Of a stretch of 26,967 bases of DNA, positions 1-6,327 are shown piece after piece (the first letter of the stretch is position 1; each line of letters starts with the position of its first letter). The notes under the pieces are model-generated. The model did not search any database and had not been told where the DNA came from. It worked only from the letters and a program-made list of their open reading frames with translations. The stretch comes from an uncultured Peptoniphilus sp. (lineage in GTDB: Bacteria; Bacillota; Clostridia; Tissierellales; Peptoniphilaceae), in the NCBI GenBank assembly GCA_902465645.1, contig CABQNX010000014.1, positions 1 to 26,967 of the forward strand, written 5' to 3'. The position numbers were made by a program, and so were the translations under genes.

Positions 1-1
1 A

Positions 2-27
2 ATAACCTGAAATTAATTTCAGGTTAT
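2..27. terminator. Perfect 26-bp palindrome, probable bidirectional terminator
   Basis: Thirteen bases (ATAACCTGAAATT) are followed at once by their exact reverse complement. In RNA this gives a stem of about 11 bp with a TTAA loop. Both strands end in AT-rich sequence, although the gene beyond the left edge is not visible. I read it as a transcription terminator at an operon boundary. A protein-binding palindrome is also possible. Confidence 0.5.
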
Positions 28-134
28 GCTTGACTTTTGTTAGCAGGTTTTAATGTTTGATTATGTCTATGACAATAAATTTTTATATAAAAAAATTCTT
101 AACAAAAAAATAAATAGATAGGATATGTTTATAA
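28..134. other. Non-coding AT-rich spacer
   Basis: This stretch lies between two hairpins and contains no ORF with a ribosome site. A TTGACT at 33-38 has no convincing -10 partner at the right distance. I see nothing else that can be supported here. Confidence 0.5.
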
Positions 135-187
135 ATAAAAGATGGTATTAAAGAAGGGAACTGATCCTTCTACATACCATCTTTTAT
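135..187 (-). terminator. Long nested hairpin downstream of the DUF6873 gene
   Basis: Bases 135-148 pair perfectly with 174-187 (14 bp, core GATGGTAT/ATACCATC). Inside this stem, AGAAGG (152-157) pairs with CCTTCT (166-171) across a small internal loop, with an 8-base apical loop. It begins about 20 bp past the stop codon of the DUF6873 gene. On the minus strand it is followed by TTTATTTATA, so it probably ends the rlmB-DUF6873 transcript. Such a long two-tier stem is larger than most terminators here. Confidence 0.65.
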
Positions 188-209
188 ATTTTCCATTTTT
201 ACAAAAGTT

Positions 210-896
210 CTAAATAAAATAAATAGAACCAAAATCTTCTATGGGGTCTTTGGACAAAATTTCAATTTCATAATCATATTTCTTTATAATTTTTAAAATT
301 TCTTCATGGGATGAGTGATGAGAAAAATCTCCTGTGAAGAATATTTTTTTGCCCAAGACTCCACTTGCTCCACCAATAAAACCATAGTTAAAGTTTTGGA
401 GTTTAATTTGCCCGTGGTCTATCTTATAAATTGGAATCAAGTCCTTTAGGGTCCCGTAGATTCCTCCGTCGCTTGTGATGACAAAGTCCTCGGTTACAAG
501 ACAGGAGCATTTTGCATAACCCTGCTTAATATTAATAAGGTGATAGCCTGCCCTTTTGTAATAATCCAGGATGACTTGGTCGGTGTGCTTTAAGTTGTGG
601 ATGAAAATATTCTTAAAGGCAAAGGCATTTAAATGGATGTCATTTGGGTATTTTGCCGATAAAGATGAATGAGATGGAAGAACTTTTTTGTCCTTAAAAA
701 TCTCTTTATAATAGTCAAAATTATCTCTGTCAACAACAAAATCGCCATTAGGAAGTGGATGGACCAAAATGTCTGGATGGGTATCTAGTCCCTTTAAGAC
801 ACTTGTGTTTGCCTTGGTCCTTACCACTTGTCCATATTTCTTTAATTTTTCGGCAGCTTTTTCTGGAAAATTTTCTGCCACTAATACATAAGTCAT
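210..896 (-). CDS. DUF6873 family protein, predicted guanidino-modifying-enzyme (GME) fold
   Basis: This is a 228-residue soluble protein with no signal peptide or membrane segment. From memory it matches the clostridial family DUF6873, predicted to share the fold of amidinotransferases and dimethylarginine hydrolases. Visible conserved-looking blocks are HPDILVHPL (residues 40-48), PNDIHLNAF (84-92) and QGYAKCSCLV (124-133), followed by ITSDGGI. The C-terminal part has no cysteine where classical GME hydrolases carry their nucleophile. The only cysteines are the pair in YAKCSC, so the chemistry may differ or be absent. The start codon overlaps the rlmB stop by four bases (ATGA), so the two genes are translationally coupled. 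The substrate is unknown. I am fairly sure of the family and unsure of any function. Confidence 0.7.
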   Translation of the reverse strand: MTYVLVAENFPEKAAEKLKKYGQVVRTKANTSVLKGLDTHPDILVHPLPNGDFVVDRDNFDYYKEIFKDKKVLPSHSSLSAKYPNDIHLNAFAFKNIFIHNLKHTDQVILDYYKRAGYHLINIKQGYAKCSCLVTEDFVITSDGGIYGTLKDLIPIYKIDHGQIKLQNFNYGFIGGASGVLGKKIFFTGDFSHHSSHEEILKIIKKYDYEIEILSKDPIEDFGSIYFI

Positions 897-1639
897 TTCA
901 TCATCTCGTAAATTATAATTGATGCTGCAACATTGGCATTAAGGGAGTCAACCTTGTCAGAAATTGGGATATTTAAAAATCCCTTGGCATGAGACATTAA
1001 AAAGTCTGAAACTCCTTTGGCTTCGTTGCCAATTACAACTATGTCCTTGTCCTTGAAGTCGTAGTCCCTTGTTGAAGTGGAGTTTTCTAGTGACGTCGCA
1101 AGTATATTAAAGTCTAGGTCCACCAAGTCCTCTCGAGCCATAAAGTAAATTGGCAGCCTAAAGATTGAGGACATGGAGGACCTTACTGTCTTAGGATTGT
1201 AAAGGTCGCAGGATTCAGGAGAAATTATAAGGCCGTCAAGTCCAAAGGCATCGGCAGAACGTATTATGCCCCCGAGATTGCCTGGCTCTCTTATGTCGTC
1301 AAGGTAGAGAAATTTACCTGAAGTCCTGTCAAAGTCCCTATGAAGATAGGAATAGTAGGCTATGATGCCAGGAGATGTCACTGCATCGCAGAGATTTTTG
1401 AAAATATGATCAGAAAAGACAAAAATCTTGTCTTGGTCCAGGTTTTTTACAATATTTTCAAATTTATTTGACCTGTAGGCAGACTCACTTAGGGCAAGAT
1501 ACTTAATTTCAATTCCCTCAGCCTCTTCTATGACCACAGGCTTCTCCACCATGAAGAGCTTATGCTCTTGTCTGTGCTTTTTCTCCAAAAGTCCCTTTAA
1601 AAATTTGTATGTATTGTTATTTTTACTTGTAATTATCAT
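893..1639 (-). CDS. rlmB: TrmH/SpoU-family RNA 2'-O-methyltransferase (RlmB-like)
   Basis: The 248-residue protein has the layout of SpoU ribose methyltransferases. An N-terminal substrate-binding domain (about 1-100) precedes a knotted SPOUT domain. Motif 1 is REPGNLGGIIRSAD at 117-130, motif 2 is VIGNEAKGVS at 202-211, and motif 3 is LNIPISDKVDSLNANVAAS at 222-240. These hold the Asn, Arg, Glu and Ser/Asn residues used for AdoMet binding and catalysis. Family members methylate a ribose in 23S rRNA (Gm2251 in E. coli) or tRNA, and the exact target cannot be read from the sequence. The start is supported by ATGAGG upstream. The gene follows a terminator (1661-1680) with no space for its own promoter after it, and it overlaps the DUF6873 gene by four bases. 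Confidence 0.85.
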   Translation of the reverse strand: MIITSKNNNTYKFLKGLLEKKHRQEHKLFMVEKPVVIEEAEGIEIKYLALSESAYRSNKFENIVKNLDQDKIFVFSDHIFKNLCDAVTSPGIIAYYSYLHRDFDRTSGKFLYLDDIREPGNLGGIIRSADAFGLDGLIISPESCDLYNPKTVRSSMSSIFRLPIYFMAREDLVDLDFNILATSLENSTSTRDYDFKDKDIVVIGNEAKGVSDFLMSHAKGFLNIPISDKVDSLNANVAASIIIYEMMK

Positions 1640-1660
1640 TTTTTCCTCATTTCTTAAAGA

Positions 1661-1680
1661 AAAAAGCCCCGAGGGGCTCT
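1661..1680 (-). terminator. Intrinsic terminator between the DUF4342 gene and rlmB
   Basis: On the minus strand the hairpin AGCCC-CTCG-GGGCT is followed by TTTTTT and can be extended by A-T and G-U pairs. It begins 15 bp past the DUF4342 stop codon. The rlmB start lies about 20 bp beyond the T-run, so rlmB must be reached by read-through or from a promoter further upstream. Confidence 0.8.
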
Positions 1681-1695
1681 TAACTTTAATAAATT

Positions 1696-2196
1696 TTATA
1701 AAAATTTGCTTTTGTCTTTTAGGTATTCTTTGACGTCGATAACTTCTCCATTGTCCATGATGATCTTGAAGGAGTAGTCATAAACATAGGCTGCAGAAAG
1801 TCCAAGTAGGGATGCTGGTAAAGCTAGAAGCATACCAATTGCAGAAGTTGTAAGTGAAAGTGATAGGACAGTTTCACCCTTATTTTCCACCAATAGTCTG
1901 CTGGCATTTCCCTTTCTCCAGATTTCCTTTATGGCTTCAAGAATTTCGTCAAGATAGTTGATAACATCGTCAACATATTCTCTTCCAGTTTTTCTTTCTC
2001 CCTTGGGGTCAGATTCTTTTTCTTCCTCATTTTCATAAACCCTTGATGGGTCAATGTTTACATCGTACTTGCCTTCTCTAATATAAGAGATTGCTACATC
2101 AACGTCTCCGTCGCTGTCTAAAAGTGCCTTTCTCACAATGTCGTAAGACGCGCCAGTTATATTTATTACATAGTCGATTTTTGTCATATTAATCAT
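1696..2196 (-). CDS. DUF4342 protein with N-terminal UBA/TS-N-like domain
   Basis: Residues 5-42 (TKIDYVINITGASYDIVRKA onward, ending in AISYIRE) look like the small three-helix UBA/TS-N fold found at the start of elongation factor Ts. An acidic, charged linker covers about 43-72. Residues 73-150 match the DUF4342 type: an amphipathic helix (EYVDDVINYLDEILEAIKEI) followed by a hydrophobic stretch at 110-142 that could enter the membrane. The start at 2196 has AGAGGTGAT in front, and a second ATG three codons later is less well placed. The gene follows the DUF3048 lipoprotein gene after 46 bp with no clear terminator, so the two probably share a transcript. The function is unknown. The combination suggests a small adaptor that docks a protein or peptide at the membrane, which is inference. 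Confidence 0.75.
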   Translation of the reverse strand: MINMTKIDYVINITGASYDIVRKALLDSDGDVDVAISYIREGKYDVNIDPSRVYENEEEKESDPKGERKTGREYVDDVINYLDEILEAIKEIWRKGNASRLLVENKGETVLSLSLTTSAIGMLLALPASLLGLSAAYVYDYSFKIIMDNGEVIDVKEYLKDKSKFL

Positions 2197-2242
2197 AAAA
2201 TCACCTCTATGTCTTTTTTACCCAAAAGAAGATTTTTTAATT

Positions 2243-3340
2243 TTATTTTTGACTTTCAACATTTCCTGGGTCTTGATTTTCTGTATTATTTCCTTCCCCT
2301 TCTTGACCTTCTTGGCCTTCAGTTTCTGGAATTTGGTAGACTGCATCCTTTTCTTCATCAACTATGGAGAAGAAAGTTCTGCCTGGGCAGAATTTAACTT
2401 CAGTTTCATCAGGATACTTTAAGATTGTCCTTGCATCTTCATTTTCTTTTTCCCAAGTTATTGGGGCAAGTTTTCCCTTTTGAAGGAGAAGTCCTGTGCC
2501 ACTACCTATGTTTGCCATTTTTAAAGTTCCCTTAGGTCCAGCAACTACTCCCTTTTGGAAGAGGACTACTAGATTATCTGTAGAAAATTCTTGGCCTGTT
2601 GCCTCGTCAATAACTGGTTGACCTTGACGGATGTACTTGTATTTTCCTGTAGCTTCGTCGTAGATAAAGTTTGTCTTGTAGTTTTTGTTGAAGTTTAGTG
2701 TTATTTCTCCCACATCAAGACCTTCGATATCTGCTTCCTTGTCGTAAAAGTTTAGGGACGCAGTGTTGTCATTTACGTCAACTCCCTTTTCTACAAGGTA
2801 ATTTTCAAGTTCTGGAAGGGAAATATAGCCATTGTGGGGTGCACGCTTTCCAACGTCCTTGTTTCTGTGGAAGACAATCCCTTCAAGTGCAATCCCATCA
2901 AGGTCCACAACATTCCTACTTCTTACTTCAGCAAGTCCTGCCTCTGACCCACCCCAGTGGGCATAGATTGCATTGTATTCCTTGGCAGCTTGGACAAAGT
3001 AAGGTCTTGCAGAACGAACTGGTCCCACATTTTCTGGGAAATTACTTTGGAAGAGTGCCATGTATCTTGTAAACTCACCCTCAACCCTGTACTCATAGAT
3101 TATGTCGGCCTTGGAGATTTGTGCTTGAGGCCTTGCGTCGTCGTGGTTATCAAGCATAACTGCAAAGATTTTTTTATTTTTTTGTTCCTCGTTATCTCTC
3201 TCTTCATGAGTTAGTGGTGTGTAATAAACTATTTTTTCTGGTTCCTTTACTTCTGGCGCCTTATTTTCTGTTGTCTTGCCACAGGCAACTAAAGTCGTAG
3301 CTGCTAGGCCCACAAGTAAAAGTTTTTTTAATTTTTTCAT
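2243..3340 (-). CDS. DUF3048 domain lipoprotein (YerB-like)
   Basis: The 365-residue precursor starts with a lipoprotein signal: a lysine-rich start, a hydrophobic core, and a lipobox LVAC with cysteine 20 as the expected acylated residue. The mature protein carries the DUF3048/YerB pattern, including FAVMLDNHDDARPQAQISKA, IIYEYRVEGEFTRYMALF and VGPVRSARPYFV, then a C-terminal subdomain. It ends in a low-complexity Glu/Gly/Gln/Asn tail of about 25 residues. DUF3048 proteins are extracytoplasmic and anchored to the membrane in Gram-positives; their role is not established, with a cell-envelope role usually assumed. A good promoter lies upstream (3378-3406) and AGAGGAGAG precedes the ATG. The gene is divergent from the small plus-strand ORF at 3477. 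Confidence 0.88.
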   Translation of the reverse strand: MKKLKKLLLVGLAATTLVACGKTTENKAPEVKEPEKIVYYTPLTHEERDNEEQKNKKIFAVMLDNHDDARPQAQISKADIIYEYRVEGEFTRYMALFQSNFPENVGPVRSARPYFVQAAKEYNAIYAHWGGSEAGLAEVRSRNVVDLDGIALEGIVFHRNKDVGKRAPHNGYISLPELENYLVEKGVDVNDNTASLNFYDKEADIEGLDVGEITLNFNKNYKTNFIYDEATGKYKYIRQGQPVIDEATGQEFSTDNLVVLFQKGVVAGPKGTLKMANIGSGTGLLLQKGKLAPITWEKENEDARTILKYPDETEVKFCPGRTFFSIVDEEKDAVYQIPETEGQEGQEGEGNNTENQDPGNVESQK

Positions 3341-3377
3341 TGTCTCTCCTCTTTCATTTCTTTTATGTATTAATTTA

Positions 3378-3406
3378 ATTGTAGTTTATAAATATAGATA
3401 TGTAAA
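3378..3406 (-). promoter_or_regulatory. Sigma-A type promoter for the DUF3048 lipoprotein gene
   Basis: On the minus strand, TTTACA (3401-3406) is separated by 17 bp from TACAAT (3378-3383). Each hexamer matches the consensus at five of six positions. The predicted leader is about 30 bases and ends in a strong ribosome site. Confidence 0.7.
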
Positions 3407-3429
3407 TAAGAGGATTTTATAAATTTTTA

Positions 3430-3457
3430 TTGGTTAATAGCTTTTTCGTGATAAAAT
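3430..3457 (+). promoter_or_regulatory. Candidate promoter for the small plus-strand ORF
   Basis: TTGGTT (3430-3435), a 16-bp spacer and TAAAAT (3452-3457) give a fair -10 and a weak -35. The transcript would start near 3464, just ahead of the ribosome site AGGCGGTGG. The leader would be very short, so this call is tentative. Confidence 0.35.
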
Positions 3458-3476
3458 TATTTTAGGCGGTGGTTTT

Positions 3477-3650
3477 ATGTTTAATCTTACAATAGTTCCC
3501 CTTTATTTTATTTGTTTGGCAGGATATTTTTTAACTGAGTACACAAGAATTATTAAAAATGAAAAAATAAGGAAGAGAGTCAACATTACTTGTCACGTCA
3601 TAGCTTGGCTAATACTTTTCTTTTATTTCGTAATAAGAAAATTTTTATAA
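3477..3650 (+). CDS. Small two-helix membrane protein, 57 aa, unrecognised
   Basis: This ORF runs from ATG at 3477 to TAA at 3648-3650. It is preceded by AGGCGGTGG at 3464-3472, a near-consensus ribosome site about four bases from the ATG. The product has two hydrophobic segments, about residues 3-22 (LTIVPLYFICLAGYFL) and 37-53 (VIAWLILFFYFVI). A basic loop separates them (RIIKNEKIRKR), and a basic tail RKFL ends the protein. By the positive-inside rule the loop would face the cytoplasm. It is the only plus-strand gene I can support in the window. It fills the gap between the lipoprotein promoter and ktrA and is followed by a hairpin 15 bp after its stop. I do not recognise a family. Chance ORF is the alternative, but the ribosome site, membrane pattern and terminator together make a real gene more likely. 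Confidence 0.6.
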   Translation: MFNLTIVPLYFICLAGYFLTEYTRIIKNEKIRKRVNITCHVIAWLILFFYFVIRKFL

Positions 3651-3658
3651 AAATTTGC

Positions 3659-3703
3659 AAAAAAATAAGGGCTAGGTCTCAAAGACTTAGTCCTTATAAT
3701 TTT
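3659..3703. terminator. Bidirectional terminator between the small ORF and ktrA
   Basis: Arms 3665-3679 and 3683-3697 form a 15-bp stem with a CAA loop. Read as plus-strand RNA it has 13 Watson-Crick and two G-U pairs. On the minus strand those two become C-A mismatches. A-rich DNA lies to the left (a T-run for the minus transcript) and T-rich DNA to the right, so it can stop both the small ORF and ktrBA transcription. Confidence 0.8.
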
Positions 3704-3711
3704 ATTTGTCT

Positions 3712-4362
3712 TTAGTTTTCTTCTATAAACTTTTTGATGTCCTTGTCTGAACCTAAAACTGTCAAAGTGTCATCTTCCTTAATCTTAAAATCAGAGCCTG
3801 GATTTACAAAGTTTTCACCATTCCTCTTTACCATCAAGATGTTGAAATTGTAGTCTTCTCTAAGTCCAAGTTCAGTCAAATCTTTTCCACTCATTTTTAC
3901 AGGTGCCTTGAAATCATAAAAACTGTATCCCTTGGATATTTCATCGGAGTCAAGCAAGTTGTTGTTGGATAAATTATTCGCAACTCTATAACCCATATCT
4001 CTTTCTGGAAAAATAATTTTATCTGCTCCACATTTTAACAAAATTTTTCCAAACCTATAGGATGTTGCCTTGGCGATAACTTTTTCAATCCCCGCTTCCT
4101 TAGACGCAAGGACTGCCATAATTGCTGGTTCAAGGCTTTCACCAATGGCGACTATTGCCACGTCATAATTGTTTAAAGCTAATTCTCCTACTGCCTTTTC
4201 ATCTTCAAGGTCACATACAATTGCCTCTGTTACATTGTCGTTAATTAAATCAATTTTTTCATGGTCTGAATCTACGACCACAACGTCATTTTTCAAATCA
4301 TATAATCTAGTGGCCACAGTGGAACCAAATCTACCACAGCCAAATACAATAAATGTCTTCAT
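3712..4362 (-). CDS. ktrA: KtrA/TrkA potassium channel gating protein (RCK)
   Basis: This is a 216-residue cytoplasmic regulator of the potassium transporter encoded next door. The N-terminal Rossmann RCK_N domain shows the nucleotide-binding glycines GCGRFG (8-13) and the acidic residue at the end of strand two (VVVVDSD, Asp31). The RCK_C domain covers about 135-216. In KtrA proteins RCK_N binds ATP/ADP, and RCK_C can bind cyclic di-AMP, which closes the channel. The length is typical of single-RCK KtrA, not of the double TrkA of enterobacteria. Only two bases separate it from ktrB, and its ribosome site GTGGGG overlaps the ktrB end, so the pair is translationally linked. Confidence 0.92.
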   Translation of the reverse strand: MKTFIVFGCGRFGSTVATRLYDLKNDVVVVDSDHEKIDLINDNVTEAIVCDLEDEKAVGELALNNYDVAIVAIGESLEPAIMAVLASKEAGIEKVIAKATSYRFGKILLKCGADKIIFPERDMGYRVANNLSNNNLLDSDEISKGYSFYDFKAPVKMSGKDLTELGLREDYNFNILMVKRNGENFVNPGSDFKIKEDDTLTVLGSDKDIKKFIEEN

Positions 4363-4364
4363 TT

Positions 4365-5693
4365 TTACCCCACTATAATTTTCCCATATGAATATCTTGT
4401 GTGCTTCTTATTTTTCCTATTTAAAAGACCTATTCCAAGAGTAGCTGCCCCAACCCTTCCAAGATACATTAAAACAATTATAATCAACTTTGAAAGAGAA
4501 CTTAAGTTGGCAGTTAATCCTCTACTAACTCCTACTGTACCAATGGCTGATACAATTTCATATAAAATATCTAGATACAAAAATTTTCCACCTTCGATTA
4601 TTGTTATACAAAGGGAAGAAAAAATTACCAAGGCAGAGCCCAGTGAAAAAATGCAAAGACTCTTTAAGAGGGCGTCACGTGGAATTGTCTTGTGAAAAAT
4701 TTCTGTTTCATCATTTCCCCTTAAAACAGATAAGGTTGAAAATAACAAGACACCAAAAGTTGTGGTCTTAATACCGCCACCAGTTGATGCTGGTGACGCA
4801 CCAATGAACATTAGCATAATAGTTACAATAACTGAGCCTTCTTGCATCTTGCCAATGTCTATGGAGTTAAAACCAGCTGTCCTTGCCGAAGATGACATAA
4901 AGAAGGATGCCAAAATTTTCCCCTTTAGGGTCAAGCCTTCCATGGAGGCACTCTTGTGTTCCAAGATAAAATAAGCTATGGTTCCAAGCACAAGTAAGAT
5001 TGATGTAATTGAAATAACAACCTTGGAGTGAAGAGTCAAATTCCTAAATCTTCTCTTCTTATAGATGTCAATATAAACTGTAAATCCAAGTCCACCAAAA
5101 ATTATTAGTAAGGCAACAACAAGGTTCACGGTTATGTTATCTACATAGTCTACAAGGGAGTTGCCAAGAATATCAAAACCTGCATTACAGAAGGCAGAAA
5201 CTGCATGGAAGAGAGAAAATAAAATTCCTTTTTGAAGTCCAAAGTCAGGTATAAATCTTGTAGCAAGTAAGACTGCCCCAATAAATTCCACACTTAAAGA
5301 AAACTTGATGATGTAGATTACAAGCCTTATAATTCCCTTGCTCGTGTCAGCATTAGTTTGCTCCTTTATAATTCTTCTCTCTGATATCCCAATTTTTTTA
5401 TTAAAGGCAAGGGCAATTAGGGACAGGAAGACCATGGTGCCTAGACCGCCAATTTGTATCAAAGTTATAATTACAAGTTTGCCAAAAACTGTCCATTGAG
5501 TGGCAGTGTTGGCAACAATAAGTCCCGTCACACAAGAAGCTGATGTTGATGTGAATAGGGCATTTAAAAATCCAATGGACTTTCCATCAGCTGATGCCAT
5601 AGGAAGATTTAATAAGATTGCCCCAAATAGTATCAAGCCAAAGAAGGAAAGGCAAACCATAAGTGGTGGATTCTTTTTTAATTTTCTAATCAT
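4365..5693 (-). CDS. ktrB: KtrB/TrkH-type potassium transporter membrane subunit
   Basis: The 442-residue integral membrane protein belongs to the TrkH/KtrB superfamily, built from four repeats of helix-pore loop-helix. The filter segments are visible: ASCVTGL (Gly57), FCNAGF (Gly172), RTAGFNS (Gly274) and IGTVGVSRG (Gly388). These line the ion path in the dimeric transporter. The gating loop of the third repeat is present as FIGASPASTGGGIKTTTFG (297-315). Length and glycine placement fit KtrB. Its partner KtrA follows after two bases. The start ATG has AGAGGAAATT in front. The leader after the rplT terminator is only about 35 bases, too short for a cyclic di-AMP riboswitch. Confidence 0.92.
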   Translation of the reverse strand: MIRKLKKNPPLMVCLSFFGLILFGAILLNLPMASADGKSIGFLNALFTSTSASCVTGLIVANTATQWTVFGKLVIITLIQIGGLGTMVFLSLIALAFNKKIGISERRIIKEQTNADTSKGIIRLVIYIIKFSLSVEFIGAVLLATRFIPDFGLQKGILFSLFHAVSAFCNAGFDILGNSLVDYVDNITVNLVVALLIIFGGLGFTVYIDIYKKRRFRNLTLHSKVVISITSILLVLGTIAYFILEHKSASMEGLTLKGKILASFFMSSSARTAGFNSIDIGKMQEGSVIVTIMLMFIGASPASTGGGIKTTTFGVLLFSTLSVLRGNDETEIFHKTIPRDALLKSLCIFSLGSALVIFSSLCITIIEGGKFLYLDILYEIVSAIGTVGVSRGLTANLSSLSKLIIIVLMYLGRVGAATLGIGLLNRKNKKHTRYSYGKIIVG

Positions 5694-5725
5694 AATTTCC
5701 TCTTTAAATAAATTTATTCAAACTT

Positions 5726-5731
5726 ATTATA
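5726..5731 (-). promoter_or_regulatory. Possible -10 element for ktrBA
   Basis: A perfect TATAAT follows the rplT terminator T-run and leaves a leader of about 30 bases before ktrB. No convincing -35 sits 16-18 bp upstream, because that interval falls inside the terminator stem. It is the only candidate in the gap. Confidence 0.35.
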
Positions 5732-5732
5732 C

Positions 5733-5755
5733 AAAAAAAGCTCCCAATAGGGAGC
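5733..5755 (-). terminator. Intrinsic terminator of the infC-rpmI-rplT operon
   Basis: On the minus strand GCTCCC-TATT-GGGAGC is followed by seven T residues, a textbook intrinsic terminator six bases past the rplT stop codon. Confidence 0.92.
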
Positions 5756-5761
5756 AATTAT

Positions 5762-6112
5762 TTATTGTTCTTTTGCAATTTCAACTAGTTTTGCAAAAGC
5801 AGCTGGATCATTGATTGCCATTTCAGAAAGCATCTTTCTGTTAATAGTGATGTTTGCTTTCTTAAGACCGCTAATGAATTTTGAATAACTCATGCCATTA
5901 ATTCTTGCAGCTGCATTAATTCTTGTAATCCAAAGTTTTCTAAAATCTCTTTTTCTTTGTTTTCTACCAATGTAAGCATAGTTAAGAGATTTCATAACAG
6001 CTTGGTTAGCAGTTCTAAATAATTTTGATTTTGCACCAAAATATCCCTTGGATTGCTTTAGTATATTCTTATGTCTTTTTTTAGCGTTAACGCCTCTTTT
6101 TACTCTAGCCAT
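5762..6112 (-). CDS. rplT: Large-subunit ribosomal protein L20
   Basis: This is a 116-residue basic protein with the L20 signature, from MARVKRGVNAKKRHKNILK through KLWITRINAAARINGMSYSKF to the C-terminal GLKKANITINRKMLSEMAI. L20 binds 23S rRNA early in 50S assembly. In firmicutes it also represses its own operon by acting on the infC leader. The start has AGGAGGT at good spacing. It is last in the infC-rpmI-rplT operon, 12 bases after rpmI. Confidence 0.98.
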   Translation of the reverse strand: MARVKRGVNAKKRHKNILKQSKGYFGAKSKLFRTANQAVMKSLNYAYIGRKQRKRDFRKLWITRINAAARINGMSYSKFISGLKKANITINRKMLSEMAINDPAAFAKLVEIAKEQ

Positions 6113-6124
6113 TTTTACCTCCTA

Positions 6125-6316
6125 TTAAGGGATCATGTGATCAATTCTTCTTTGATCACCTTTAGAAACCGTACTGCTCTTTCTTAATTTTCTTATTCTC
6201 TTAGCAGATTTTTTACCTGTTAAATGTCCTTTAAAAGCGTAAAATCTCTTAAGCTTTCCAGAACCAGTTCTCTTAAACCTCTTTGCGGAAGCTCTGTGAG
6301 TTTTCATCTTTGCCAT
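6125..6316 (-). CDS. rpmI: Large-subunit ribosomal protein L35
   Basis: This is a 63-residue, strongly basic protein with the L35 pattern MAKMKTHRASAKRFKRTGSG, KRFYAFKGHLTGKKS and a final RIDHMIP. It is a component of the 50S subunit. AGGAGGAT precedes the ATG. It sits between infC and rplT in the order common to nearly all firmicutes. Confidence 0.97.
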   Translation of the reverse strand: MAKMKTHRASAKRFKRTGSGKLKRFYAFKGHLTGKKSAKRIRKLRKSSTVSKGDQRRIDHMIP

Positions 6317-6327
6317 AAAAATCCTCC

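Noticed and set aside
2698..3072. 124-codon plus-strand ORF opposite the DUF3048 gene
   Set aside because: It is antisense to a well supported lipoprotein gene, has biased composition (Leu, Gln, His, Cys) and lacks a ribosome site.
5694..5732. Cyclic di-AMP riboswitch upstream of ktrBA
   Set aside because: The space between the rplT terminator and ktrB is too short and unstructured for that RNA.
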